Below, one piece after another: positions 46,456-55,087 of a DNA stretch of 64,000 nucleotides. How positions within the stretch are numbered: position 1 is the stretch's first letter; every line of letters starts with the position of its first letter. A program made the position numbers and the translations under genes. Source of the DNA: JAGOJE01 sp964553715 (lineage in GTDB: Bacteria; Pseudomonadota; Alphaproteobacteria; Rickettsiales; Rickettsiaceae); assembly GCA_964553715.1 (NCBI GenBank), contig CAZKKY010000003.1:26831-90830 (forward strand). The letters run 5' to 3'. Below the pieces are notes generated by a model. It did not search any database, was not told the origin of the DNA, and saw only the letters and a program-made list of their open reading frames with translations.

Positions 46456-46995
46456 TTATTTGATTGTTTCTACAGATCCATCAGTATCCATTAGAAGCAT
46501 TTCTACTACAATATCTGGATAATAGGATAAGATAAGATTTTTTACATTTTTTAAGTGATAGCTATGTAAAGCCTTTTCTTTATCAGAGTCATGAGTATGT
46601 TTATCTGTATGAACTTCTTTATATAAATTACAATCTCTGTGATCAAGTAATATAACCATTTTTATATCATGTACTTTCTTAAGAAGTTTTAGTTGTGTAA
46701 GAAAGGATTGTTTTAATTCTGGATACATTATGTTATCTATACCAAGAGATCCACCTGCAATTACTAAATTATCGTATTGATCTAGAGCCCCACGTTGCTT
46801 CATAAAATCCATTACTTCATCAGGGAATCTATAATCTACGCAGCTAACTAAAAGAATAGGTGTTTGTTTTTCTCTAGTATCTGGAATGATGCTAGGGGTA
46901 ATTTTCACTTGTTCTGCAGGAACAAGCTTAGGTATATGATTGGCATATACTGGAGATAAGTAAAATAATATAGCGATTACAAATATTCTTAACAT
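46456..46995 (-). CDS. Exported beta-carbonic-anhydrase-like protein
   Basis: The 179-residue protein starts with a signal peptide (MLRIFVIAILFYLSPVYA). The mature part has the zinc-ligand and dyad pattern of beta-carbonic anhydrases: Cys52-x-Asp54-x-Arg56 in SCVDYRF, the AGGS turn at 80-83, and His119-x-x-Cys122 in LLDHRDC. It is shorter than typical enzymes, and the surroundings of HxxC (DHRDCNLYK) differ from the classical GHSxCG. Carbonic anhydrase activity or a structural zinc role are both possible. The upstream TTG frame is less likely than the ATG at 46995. Confidence 0.7.
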   Translation of the reverse strand: MLRIFVIAILFYLSPVYANHIPKLVPAEQVKITPSIIPDTREKQTPILLVSCVDYRFPDEVMDFMKQRGALDQYDNLVIAGGSLGIDNIMYPELKQSFLTQLKLLKKVHDIKMVILLDHRDCNLYKEVHTDKHTHDSDKEKALHSYHLKNVKNLILSYYPDIVVEMLLMDTDGSVETIK

Positions 46996-47096
46996 GATAT
47001 AGATCAATTTTATGTTGATTATATTAATTTATGGTGAGATGCTATATAGGACAATCTTAAATTAATTGTAAGAAAATTTTATATGCGAGATAATAT

Positions 47097-48002
47097 ATGA
47101 CTGATGCAATTTTGCTTGAAAACCTTGTTAAAAACTATGGAAACAATCAGGCTTTAAAGTCTGTGTCTTTAAAAATACCCAAAGGAAGTATCTTTGGTTT
47201 ACTTGGACCTAACGGAGCTGGTAAATCTACTATGATTAATATCCTAGCAGGAACTGTGATTAAAACTTCTGGTAAAGCATTCATAGCTGGTATTGATATT
47301 GATGAGGAACCTAAGCGTGCTAAATATCATATAGGCGTTGTGCCCCAAGAAATAGTATTAGATACTTTTTTTACTATCAGAGAAGCATTAGAGCTTCAAG
47401 CAGGATATTATGGCATAAAACCAGAAAACAGAAAAACTAACGAAATTATAAAAGCCTTGGGACTTGAAAACAAAGCAGACTCTACTGCAAGACAGCTATC
47501 TGGTGGTATGAAAAGAAGATTTCTTGTTGCAAAATCTATGGTTCATTCTCCAGAAATCTTAATATTAGACGAACCAACTGCAGGCGTAGATATAACTCTT
47601 AGGGAACAATTATGGGATTATGTAAAGGAATTAAACAGTCAAGGAGTGACAATAATTCTTACTACTCACTATCTAGAAGAAGCAGAAGAATTATGCGATC
47701 AGATAGCTTTTATAAATCATGGTCAAATCGTCAAATGTGATAATAAAAACAATTTACTTGCACAGCTTGGTAGTAAAATTGTTAATATCGAAACTGAGCA
47801 ACCAATTAGTGAATTACCAAAATTACTATCCAGTTTTAATATAACAAAAATAAGTGATAACAAATTTACCTTGCAAATTGAAGGTGGGACTCCTATAGGG
47901 TCTATTTTGCTTGATATAGTATCTTGTGGAGCGATAATAAAAGATTTAACAGTAGATGAAAGCGATCTAGAAGAAGTTTTTAAAAAAATTGTAGCATCCT
48001 AG
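47097..48002 (+). CDS. ABC transporter ATP-binding protein (ABC-2 exporter type)
   Basis: The 301-residue protein has Walker A GPNGAGKST, Q-loop VVPQE, signature LSGGMKRR, Walker B ILILDEPTAGVD and H-loop TTHYLEEAE. A C-terminal extension of about 80 residues is typical of CcmA/DrrA-like ATPases that pair with ABC-2 permeases (YadG type). No permease gene is adjacent. The substrate is unknown. Confidence 0.87.
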   Translation: MTDAILLENLVKNYGNNQALKSVSLKIPKGSIFGLLGPNGAGKSTMINILAGTVIKTSGKAFIAGIDIDEEPKRAKYHIGVVPQEIVLDTFFTIREALELQAGYYGIKPENRKTNEIIKALGLENKADSTARQLSGGMKRRFLVAKSMVHSPEILILDEPTAGVDITLREQLWDYVKELNSQGVTIILTTHYLEEAEELCDQIAFINHGQIVKCDNKNNLLAQLGSKIVNIETEQPISELPKLLSSFNITKISDNKFTLQIEGGTPIGSILLDIVSCGAIIKDLTVDESDLEEVFKKIVAS

Positions 48003-48038
48003 TTTTAAAAGATGGATAAGTTTTTTTATATGGAAGAT

Positions 48039-48719
48039 TTAGTTGTTTTTATACAAAATTCCTCCTTTGATTTCATATACAGAGTCTAATTTTTCAGCGA
48101 TTGAATTGTTATGAGTAACGATAATCGATGCAAGATTTCTTTCTTTCGCAAGTTTAAGAAAGAGGTCTATAACTAGATTAGAAGAATCATTATCTAAATT
48201 ACCAGTAGGCTCATCAGCTAAGATTATATCTGGCTTATTTATCATGCTACGAGCTATAGCAACTCTTTGTTGTTCACCTCCAGAAAGTTCACCAGGAAAA
48301 TTATTTATTCTGCTACCTAGGCCTAATATGCTTAGTAATTGGTCTGCTTCTTTTAAAGATTCATTATAGTTTTTAGAAGCTATAAGAGCTGGCATAGCAA
48401 CATTTTCTCTTGCGCTAAAATCCTTTAGTAAATGATGATATTGATAAATAAACCCTATATTATTTAGCCTAATAAGGTTTTTACTATTATCGTTTAGTTT
48501 AGAAGTAAGGCGTGATTTTACTATTACTTCACCAGAAAATTGATTATCAAGCAATCCTGCTATATGTAACATTGTAGATTTGCCACTTCCGGAACTGCCT
48601 AAAATACCGACTAACTCTCCTGCTTTGATGGATAAATTTACGCTTTTTAATATCTCTATGTTAGATTTACCTTGAATATAATTTTTTGATATAGATTTAA
48701 GCTCTAAGATATTACTCAT
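48039..48719 (-). CDS. lolD: Lipoprotein-releasing system ATP-binding protein LolD
   Basis: This 226-residue ABC ATPase energises release of outer-membrane lipoproteins. It has GSSGSGKST, LSGGEQQRVAIARSM, ILADEPTGNLD and IVTHN. The sequence SFIYQYHHLL after the Q-loop corresponds to the LolD motif (FxYQFHHLL). It overlaps the LolC gene by 8 bases. Confidence 0.94.
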   Translation of the reverse strand: MSNILELKSISKNYIQGKSNIEILKSVNLSIKAGELVGILGSSGSGKSTMLHIAGLLDNQFSGEVIVKSRLTSKLNDNSKNLIRLNNIGFIYQYHHLLKDFSARENVAMPALIASKNYNESLKEADQLLSILGLGSRINNFPGELSGGEQQRVAIARSMINKPDIILADEPTGNLDNDSSNLVIDLFLKLAKERNLASIIVTHNNSIAEKLDSVYEIKGGILYKNN

Positions 48720-49956
48720 AACGCATGGCCTCTACAGGATCAAGATTGGAAGCCTTGATGGCGGGATATATAGTAGCAAGCATGCATATTATAAGAGACA
48801 TAAGGCTAACTATTATAACATCCGATGCTATAATTTTACATGGAAGTTTAGATAATAAATAAACAGCAGAGTCAAAAATTTTCACTCCAAAAAAGCCTTC
48901 TAAAAATACTTTTATAGAATTTATATTGAGTGCAAAACCAGTGCCCAGCATTACTCCCGCACCCGTGCCAATAAGTCCAACCATACTGCCATTAATTACA
49001 AAAATTAACATAATCTGCTTCTTAGAAGCTCCCATGGTTTTTAATATAGCAATATCCTTTGTTTTGTCTTTTACAAGCATAAATAGGCTAGAAATGATGT
49101 TAAAAGCAGCAACTAATATTATCAAACTAAGTATTGTAAACATAGTAACTCTCTCAATTTCAAGAGCGCTTAAGAATTGTGCGTGTGCCTTCTGCCAGTT
49201 TACTATTCTTACCTCAGAATGTTCTAGCTCTTTGTATAAGAAATGCATGAATTGCGTAGAGTTTTCTGGCTCTATGCTATGTACTTCTATCAAATTCGGG
49301 AATGGAAGAGAGAAGAATTTTAATGCATTTTCTAAATTTGTAATGATAACAGAAGAGTCAAATTCATAAAGCCCGCTTGAAAAGATTGCAGCAACACGGA
49401 AATCTTTGGACCTTGGCATAGAGCCTAAAGCTGTTGAAATGACATTTGGAGATATAAGTTTGATATTGTCTCCCACTTCTACACCTAAATTTGCAGCAAG
49501 TTCATGACCAATTATGATATTATGACGATCGTTAAAATTGCTAATATCACCATCTATTATATTTTTTGTAATTAGTGTTTTATATTCTAGATCTTTAAGA
49601 TCAAAGCCTTTTATCATAACTCCGGAAGAAGATCTAGGTCCTGATGCGAGAGATTGGCCAGTCACTACAGGATTTGCATATTTTACAAAATCTAGTCCTT
49701 CAACTTTTTTGATAATATCCCTATAGTCATAAATAGATTTTTCTGTAGATATAATAGATATGTCGCTACCAAGTCCAATTATATTTTTAGATAATTCTAT
49801 ATGGAAGCCATTCATTACAGCAATTACTACTATCAAAGCAGCAACACCTATCATTACTCCAAGCATAGAAAAACCAGATATGAATGATACCAATGCTTCA
49901 TTCTTTTTCGCCGAAAAATAACGCCATGCTAAAGTAAAAGAAAATCTATGCGACAT
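48712..49956 (-). CDS. lolC: Lipoprotein-releasing system permease LolC/LolE
   Basis: The 414-residue protein has one N-terminal span, a large periplasmic domain (about residues 50-265) and three C-terminal spans. Its N terminus FTLAWRYFSAKKNEALVSFISGFSMLGVMIGVAALI is typical of LolC/E, as is DIAILKTMGASKKQIMLIF. Alphaproteobacteria usually have a single LolC/E-like protein acting as a homodimer with LolD. It overlaps proS by 11 bases. Confidence 0.93.
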   Translation of the reverse strand: MSHRFSFTLAWRYFSAKKNEALVSFISGFSMLGVMIGVAALIVVIAVMNGFHIELSKNIIGLGSDISIISTEKSIYDYRDIIKKVEGLDFVKYANPVVTGQSLASGPRSSSGVMIKGFDLKDLEYKTLITKNIIDGDISNFNDRHNIIIGHELAANLGVEVGDNIKLISPNVISTALGSMPRSKDFRVAAIFSSGLYEFDSSVIITNLENALKFFSLPFPNLIEVHSIEPENSTQFMHFLYKELEHSEVRIVNWQKAHAQFLSALEIERVTMFTILSLIILVAAFNIISSLFMLVKDKTKDIAILKTMGASKKQIMLIFVINGSMVGLIGTGAGVMLGTGFALNINSIKVFLEGFFGVKIFDSAVYLLSKLPCKIIASDVIIVSLMSLIICMLATIYPAIKASNLDPVEAMRYE

Positions 49957-51247
49957 TAAAACTACCGAGTATTTTTTTTACAGCAACCATAGGATCGAGC
50001 ATGTCTACTTCACCAGTTTTCCTATGTTTTAGCTCTACCATGCCAGTTGATATATTTTTAGATCCAACAATAATTTGCCAAGGTGACCCTATAAGATCGT
50101 GCGTTGCAAATTTTTGCCCAGGTCTCGCGTCTGTATCATCATATAATATATCAATATTATGATAGCAAAACGTCTGATATATTTCTTCAGATGCAGATTT
50201 ACATAAGCTATTATTAACATCCAAATTTAATATAGATACCTTAAATGGCGCTACAGAATCAGGCCATACAATACCTTTTTCATCATGGCTTGCCTCTATA
50301 ATTGCAGCAACAAGACGAGAAATTCCAACTCCATAAGCGCCCATTTCTACATTCACAAGCTCCCCGCGCGCATTTGTTACAGAAGCATTCATCGGTTTTG
50401 AATATTTTGTGCCAAAATAAAATATATGACCAACCTCTATCCCTCTGCGTGAGACTAATGCATCACCAGTAATAGGGCAAGTTTTAGGATCGTGCTTCTC
50501 GTCTGCTGCAGCATATAAGCTTCTTAAAAGATCTAAATTTAATACAGAGTCTTCTGCTAAGATTTTAAATTTTTTATCGTAATATATAGCGCTTTCTCCA
50601 GTATCTGCAATAATATGAAATTCATGGCTTAAGTTTCCACCAATAGCACCACTTTCAGCTTGAACAGGTATGGCGGGAACACCAAGGTCTCTAAAAATCT
50701 GAATATATGCCAAATACATTCTATTATAAGACTTAATAGCGCTTTCTTCGTCTATATCAAAAGTATATGCATCTTTCATCAAAAATTCTCGTCCTCGCAT
50801 TACTCCGAATCTAGGACGAATCTCATCACGGAACTTCCATTGTATATGATATAAATTTTTTGGTAAATCTTTGTAGGATTTAATATTATTACGGAATATA
50901 TCTGTAATGACTTCTTCATTAGTAGGTCCAAATAATAGGTCATTATCATGACGATCTTTTATTCTAAGCATTTCTTTGCCATAATCATCATATCTTCCAG
51001 ATTCTAACCATAAATCAGATGGCTGAATACATGGCATTAGAAGCTCTATTCCGCCCACAGTATGCATGTTAAACCTAACAATCTCTTCTATATTTTTTAA
51101 TACTTTTAGTCCAAGAGGAAGCCAAGAATAAAGACCGGATGATTGTTGCCTAATCATTCCAGCTCTTAGCATTAATAGGTGAGAAGTAACTTTAGCCTCT
51201 GAAGGATTTTCTTTTAGAACTGGCAAAAAATATTCTGATAAACGCAT
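49946..51247 (-). CDS. proS: Proline--tRNA ligase (short bacterial form)
   Basis: This 433-residue class II synthetase has LLMLRAGMIRQQSSGLYSWLPLG, motif 2 QWKFRDEIRPRFGVMRGREFLMKDAYTF, motif 3 GAYGVGISRLVAAIIEAS and the anticodon-binding domain (DDTDARPGQKF). The YbaK-type editing insertion of longer bacterial ProRS is missing, as is usual in alphaproteobacteria. It lies between ccmB (57 bases) and lolC. Confidence 0.97.
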   Translation of the reverse strand: MRLSEYFLPVLKENPSEAKVTSHLLMLRAGMIRQQSSGLYSWLPLGLKVLKNIEEIVRFNMHTVGGIELLMPCIQPSDLWLESGRYDDYGKEMLRIKDRHDNDLLFGPTNEEVITDIFRNNIKSYKDLPKNLYHIQWKFRDEIRPRFGVMRGREFLMKDAYTFDIDEESAIKSYNRMYLAYIQIFRDLGVPAIPVQAESGAIGGNLSHEFHIIADTGESAIYYDKKFKILAEDSVLNLDLLRSLYAAADEKHDPKTCPITGDALVSRRGIEVGHIFYFGTKYSKPMNASVTNARGELVNVEMGAYGVGISRLVAAIIEASHDEKGIVWPDSVAPFKVSILNLDVNNSLCKSASEEIYQTFCYHNIDILYDDTDARPGQKFATHDLIGSPWQIIVGSKNISTGMVELKHRKTGEVDMLDPMVAVKKILGSFNVA

Positions 51248-51304
51248 GAATTTTCCTTATAGCTGAAGAGTTAATATATTGATCATTTTTAGGACTCCTT
51301 ATTG

Positions 51305-51955
51305 TCAGCAATTATATATAGAGTTAACTAAATATCCAGTAAAAACAAGTATTATAGGAGTAATAACACATGTAATAGCAGAAAGAATAATCATAGCTGG
51401 AAAATAACTCATTTCATCATGTATCATAAGACCAGCTATTATAAGACTTGGAAGAATTAATGGCACGATAATTGCGGAGATCATATTGATATTACCACGA
51501 AAATATGACTCAACCGAGCTAATCAGTAAAGAAATAGCGGATATTTGAACAATTAATATAGATGATGATAAAACCATAAAAATCTGGTTTAGTGTCATGT
51601 TATATAAAAAAGAGATAACAAAAGTAGTTATTATAAAAGAAATGAGATTACATAGTAATAATGCAAAAAATTTGGACAAAACTATACTGTATACATTACT
51701 TGTAACTAAATATAATTCTAGGCTTCCATCTTGAAAATCTCTTTTTATAATAGGATTAGATGTAGCAATAGATGAAATAGAGAGGCCGCTAATTAAAAAA
51801 ATTGAACCTAAGGTAGGAAGATCATATCCTATAGGACATACAAACAGTAAGCAAACCATTCCAAGTAGTAAGAACTGCAGGTTATGTATAATTAAATTAT
51901 AAGATCTGTGATAAACTAAAATCTCGTGTAAAAAAAGTGCTTTAAAACTATACAT
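51305..51955 (-). CDS. ccmB: Heme exporter permease CcmB
   Basis: This 216-residue membrane protein of the system I cytochrome c maturation pathway has six spans. The segment IIKRDFQDGSLELYLVTSNVYSIVLSKF matches the conserved cytoplasmic loop of CcmB. It overlaps ccmA by 8 bases. CcmC-H are not in the window. Confidence 0.9.
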   Translation of the reverse strand: MYSFKALFLHEILVYHRSYNLIIHNLQFLLLGMVCLLFVCPIGYDLPTLGSIFLISGLSISSIATSNPIIKRDFQDGSLELYLVTSNVYSIVLSKFFALLLCNLISFIITTFVISFLYNMTLNQIFMVLSSSILIVQISAISLLISSVESYFRGNINMISAIIVPLILPSLIIAGLMIHDEMSYFPAMIILSAITCVITPIILVFTGYLVNSIYNC

Positions 51956-52556
51956 GGAAATCTCTCATATCGATTTTAATCACATTTTTTATAGGAATAT
52001 CACTATGTGATGTAATTATAATGATACCTTTATTATTAGCTTTCGTAGAAATTATATTCCAGAGTAATTCACTATTTTGCTTGTCTAGATAAGATGATAC
52101 TTCATCAAGTAACCACAAATTTGCATGACATGCAAGTAGCCGCGCAAGGGCTACTTTTTGCTTATTACCCGCAGACAAACTATATAATTTTTGATCTATT
52201 AATTCTGTTAGTGAAAAATAATGTAGGGCGCTAGGCAAGGCTAGTTCGGATTTGTGCAATTTTGCGAAAATGGTAAGATTTTCTAATACAGTTAGGTCCT
52301 CTTTTAAACCATTATTATGGCCTATATAATTTGCATAAGGTTTTTTGATCTCAAGAATATCTAATCCGCTTAGTGTTATATAGCCAGAATCTCTTTTTAA
52401 AACTCCAGATAACATCCTAAGCAAGCTAGTCTTACCAGAACCATTATGACCTTGTAAATGCAGGATAGAGCCGGGAAATAATGTAATACCGAATTTTGAG
52501 AATAAAAATTTATTGTTTATTTTTAGCGCCAAATCATTGCAAGATAAAACGTCCAT
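51948..52556 (-). CDS. ccmA: Heme exporter ATP-binding protein CcmA
   Basis: This 202-residue ABC ATPase partners CcmB in the CcmABCD release of holo-CcmE. It has LQGHNGSGKTSLLRMLSG, IGHNNGLKEDLTVLENL (a CcmA hallmark), LSAGNKQKVALARLL and LWLLDE. It starts 3 bases after the GNAT gene. Confidence 0.92.
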   Translation of the reverse strand: MDVLSCNDLALKINNKFLFSKFGITLFPGSILHLQGHNGSGKTSLLRMLSGVLKRDSGYITLSGLDILEIKKPYANYIGHNNGLKEDLTVLENLTIFAKLHKSELALPSALHYFSLTELIDQKLYSLSAGNKQKVALARLLACHANLWLLDEVSSYLDKQNSELLWNIISTKANNKGIIIITSHSDIPIKNVIKIDMRDFHV

Positions 52557-52559
52557 TGT

Positions 52560-52982
52560 CTAAAGCTTTTTTCTCATTATGTGAATAGCGTAGCCATTAA
52601 ACCAATCTGGTATAGTTGCTTCCACAACAAAACCAAATTTTTCATAGAATTTTCTGGCTTGAAATTCCATTGTTTCTAGATGTATAAATTTACAATTTTT
52701 TGATAATGCAAACTCATCTAGATAATTAAAAAGTCTTGTACCGATACCAGTTTTTCTGTATGCCTCATCAACAGAGGCCCATTGTACTAGAACATATTCA
52801 TTAAAGTAATATCCTGAAATTCCACCTATTAGATTTTGCCCTTCATCTTCTATACAAATAGCAAAATCTATAGCTGGCCAATCACCTAGGAAGGGCTTAT
52901 TGAAATTCCTTACACCGTCTCTAAGTATGGAGGGAATATTATCTACATTACGCTCTTTGACTGATATATTAAAGTTCTTCAT
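52560..52982 (-). CDS. GNAT-family N-acetyltransferase
   Basis: This 140-residue single-domain acetyltransferase has the acetyl-CoA loop VDEAYRKTGIGTRLF and the C-terminal FYEKFGFVVEATIPDW pattern. The acceptor is unknown. The ATG at 52982 has AGGG five bases upstream; a GTG two codons earlier is weaker. It heads the minus-strand run GNAT-ccmA-ccmB-proS-lolC-lolD. Confidence 0.85.
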   Translation of the reverse strand: MKNFNISVKERNVDNIPSILRDGVRNFNKPFLGDWPAIDFAICIEDEGQNLIGGISGYYFNEYVLVQWASVDEAYRKTGIGTRLFNYLDEFALSKNCKFIHLETMEFQARKFYEKFGFVVEATIPDWFNGYAIHIMRKKL

Positions 52983-53100
52983 ATGCACCCTGTTAACAGA
53001 GATTTTAAATAGTAAGTCTAAGTAATTTGCCTAGCAATTAATTTTTCTTATTAAAGATAGATCAAGGGAAAAACGGTTGCTAGGGCAAATATTACTAATA

Positions 53101-53835
53101 TTAATCTTGCTCTAAAAAAGCCTTCTTAGGGGTATTAATAAGATTAGATGTATCTGGGTGCGTATAATCCTTAAGCATATAACCACGTCCCCATACTGTT
53201 TCTATATAGTTAGTACCATTAGAAGCATCAGCAAGTTTTTTACGTAATTTACATACAAATACATCAATAATTTTAATCTCAGGCTCGTCCATACCGCCAT
53301 AAAGATGGTTTAAGAACATTTCTTTAGTAAGAACGGTACCTTTACGCATAGCAAGAAGCTCTAGTATAGCATATTCTTTGTTAGTTAAATGCACTACAGT
53401 TCCTTCAACATCAACTACTCTTGTATCAAGGTTAAGAGATACTTTGTCAAAACGAATAACAGACTCAGAGTGCCCCTTAGAACGACGAACTATTGCCTGT
53501 ATTCTTGCTATTAGTTCACCACGATTAAAAGGCTTTGTAAGATAATCATCTGCACCAAACCCAAGTCCCTTTATTTTTTGATCTACAGAAGATAGACCCG
53601 ATAGTATCAGAATAGGTATTTTTACTTTTGCAGATCTAAGTCTTAGTAACACTTCGTAACCATCAATATCAGGTAGCATAAGATCTAACACTATAATATC
53701 GTAGTTATATAACTTTCCTATTTCTAACCCCTCTTCCCCTAATTCGGCAGTATCACAAATGATACCTTCAGAAGCTAGCATTAACTCTACAGAGCGAGCA
53801 GTAGATGGATCATCCTCTATGAGCAAAACTCTCAT
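53101..53835 (-). CDS. ctrA: Cell-cycle response regulator CtrA
   Basis: This OmpR-type regulator has 244 residues: receiver domain with the acidic pocket ED8-9, phospho-acceptor Asp51 and Lys100 in YLTKPF, then a winged-helix DNA-binding domain ending ETVWGRGYMLKDY. The start MRVLLIEDDPSTARSVELML and the linker region match CtrA of alphaproteobacteria, the master regulator of cell cycle and, in Rickettsiales, developmental timing. GGAGGAAGGA precedes the ATG. I found no clear TTAA-N7-TTAA site in its upstream region. Confidence 0.94.
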   Translation of the reverse strand: MRVLLIEDDPSTARSVELMLASEGIICDTAELGEEGLEIGKLYNYDIIVLDLMLPDIDGYEVLLRLRSAKVKIPILILSGLSSVDQKIKGLGFGADDYLTKPFNRGELIARIQAIVRRSKGHSESVIRFDKVSLNLDTRVVDVEGTVVHLTNKEYAILELLAMRKGTVLTKEMFLNHLYGGMDEPEIKIIDVFVCKLRKKLADASNGTNYIETVWGRGYMLKDYTHPDTSNLINTPKKAFLEQD

Positions 53836-54037
53836 TATATCCTTCCTCCAAATCTTTCTATTTCTTAAAATTAATTGTATATTTTGTAGCCTTTTATCAA
53901 GACATTTCTAACCAAAATTACAAACTAAGGAGACATATTGTCATCAATTCTTTATCAAAGCAAGTCTTTTTTCATTGTTTTTGCAAAAAAATTAACAAAT
54001 TCTATCTAGGGGTAATTTTATACTTTATCTATGCTTT

Positions 54038-54877
54038 TTACCAAACTACTTCTGGTGGCATTGACATCAAAATAGCATCTACGTTACCGTTAGTCATAAG
54101 GCCAAATTTTGTTCCGCGATCATAAAGCAAATTAAATTCAACATATCTGCCTCTTTTTTTTAGGAGATTTTTTCTATCTTCTTCTGTCCAAGAGAGATTC
54201 ATCTTATTTTTAACAATTTTAGGATATATAGATAAAAATGCTAAACCAACATCTTTGGTGAAGTTGAAATCATTCTCAAAATTACCTGTATTTAGGTAAT
54301 CATAAAATATTCCACCAACGCCTCGGGGCTCTTTTCTATGATGCAGATAGAAATACTCATCACAAGCTTTTTTGAATTTGGCGTAATATTCATCATTATG
54401 CTTGTCGCAAGATTCCTTAAAAGCTTGATGAAAATTGTTCGTTTCCCTTTCTTCTGGATAAAGAGGTGTTAAGTCTCCTCCTCCTCCAAACCAATCTTTC
54501 GTAGTTGAAATATATCGAGTATTGAAATGTGCAGCTGGAACATGGGGGGAGTGCATATGAGCAACAAGAGAAACACCAGTAGCAAAAAATCTTGGGTCTT
54601 CCAAAGCTCCAGGAATTTCTTTGCGCATTGACTCCGAAAATTCTCCAAAAACAGTAGAGATATTAACTCCAACTTTTTCAAAAACATTACCATGCATTAT
54701 AGACATCTCTCCACCGCCACCACCACATTCTCTATTCCAAATAGTGCGCTGAAATTTAGCGGGAGGTAAATTGTTTGCCATGCAGTGATCTGATTCTATA
54801 GCTTCAAAAGCCTCGCACAAGCTATTTCTAAGGGTTTTAAACCACTCTGACGTAATATGTTTTTTTTCTTCTGTCAT
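54038..54877 (-). CDS. hemF: Oxygen-dependent coproporphyrinogen III oxidase
   Basis: It converts coproporphyrinogen III to protoporphyrinogen IX in heme synthesis. The 279-residue protein has the family signature WFGGGGDLTPLYP, with VAHMHSPHVPAAHFNTRY before it, and HRKEPRGVGGIFYDYL and VEFNLLYDRGTKFGL after it. An unusual run of five glycines (CGGGGGEMS) sits near residue 52. Oxygen dependence fits the aa3 oxidase genes nearby. Divergent from the ProP-like gene. Confidence 0.96.
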   Translation of the reverse strand: MTEEKKHITSEWFKTLRNSLCEAFEAIESDHCMANNLPPAKFQRTIWNRECGGGGGEMSIMHGNVFEKVGVNISTVFGEFSESMRKEIPGALEDPRFFATGVSLVAHMHSPHVPAAHFNTRYISTTKDWFGGGGDLTPLYPEERETNNFHQAFKESCDKHNDEYYAKFKKACDEYFYLHHRKEPRGVGGIFYDYLNTGNFENDFNFTKDVGLAFLSIYPKIVKNKMNLSWTEEDRKNLLKKRGRYVEFNLLYDRGTKFGLMTNGNVDAILMSMPPEVVW

Positions 54878-54982
54878 ATCTATCGTGTAAAATGTAAAAT
54901 TTTATTCTAGAATATTCAAAATATAATGACAAATAGTATTTAACTTAAGAATTTTTTCTTATAATTATTAATGCTTGAGAAT

Positions 54983-55030
54983 ATTGTTCAACAATTTGTG
55001 AGATTATAATTATAACTTTTGTTTCACAAA
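54983..55030. repeat. Palindromes upstream of the proP-like promoter
   Basis: ATTGTTCAACAAT at 54983-54995 is a perfect 13-base palindrome. Immediately after it, TTTGTGA (54995-55001) and TCACAAA (55024-55030) form a 7-bp inverted repeat whose right arm overlaps the -35 box at 55023-55028. The arrangement could be operator sites for a dimeric regulator, but no regulator gene is adjacent. Confidence 0.45.
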
Positions 55031-55051
55031 TAAAAGAATCTTGATTATAAT
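55023..55051 (+). promoter_or_regulatory. Sigma70-type promoter of the proP-like gene
   Basis: TTCACA (55023-55028) is followed after exactly 17 bases by a perfect TATAAT (55046-55051). This predicts a transcript start near 55058 and a leader of about 30 bases. It is the clearest promoter in this divergent region. Confidence 0.65.
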
Positions 55052-55087
55052 GCCAGAATATTTTAAGACACAAGGGATTTCCTTAGA

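Noticed and set aside
53836..54037. Possible CtrA autoregulatory boxes upstream of ctrA
   Set aside because: TTAA sequences occur, but none shows the TTAA-N7-TTAA spacing convincingly, and such tetramers are expected often in DNA this AT-rich.
54995..55030. CRP-like site (TGTGA/TCACA half-sites) upstream of the proP-like gene
   Set aside because: The half-sites are 24 bases apart, whereas CRP sites need a 6-base spacer. I kept them only as a plain inverted repeat.
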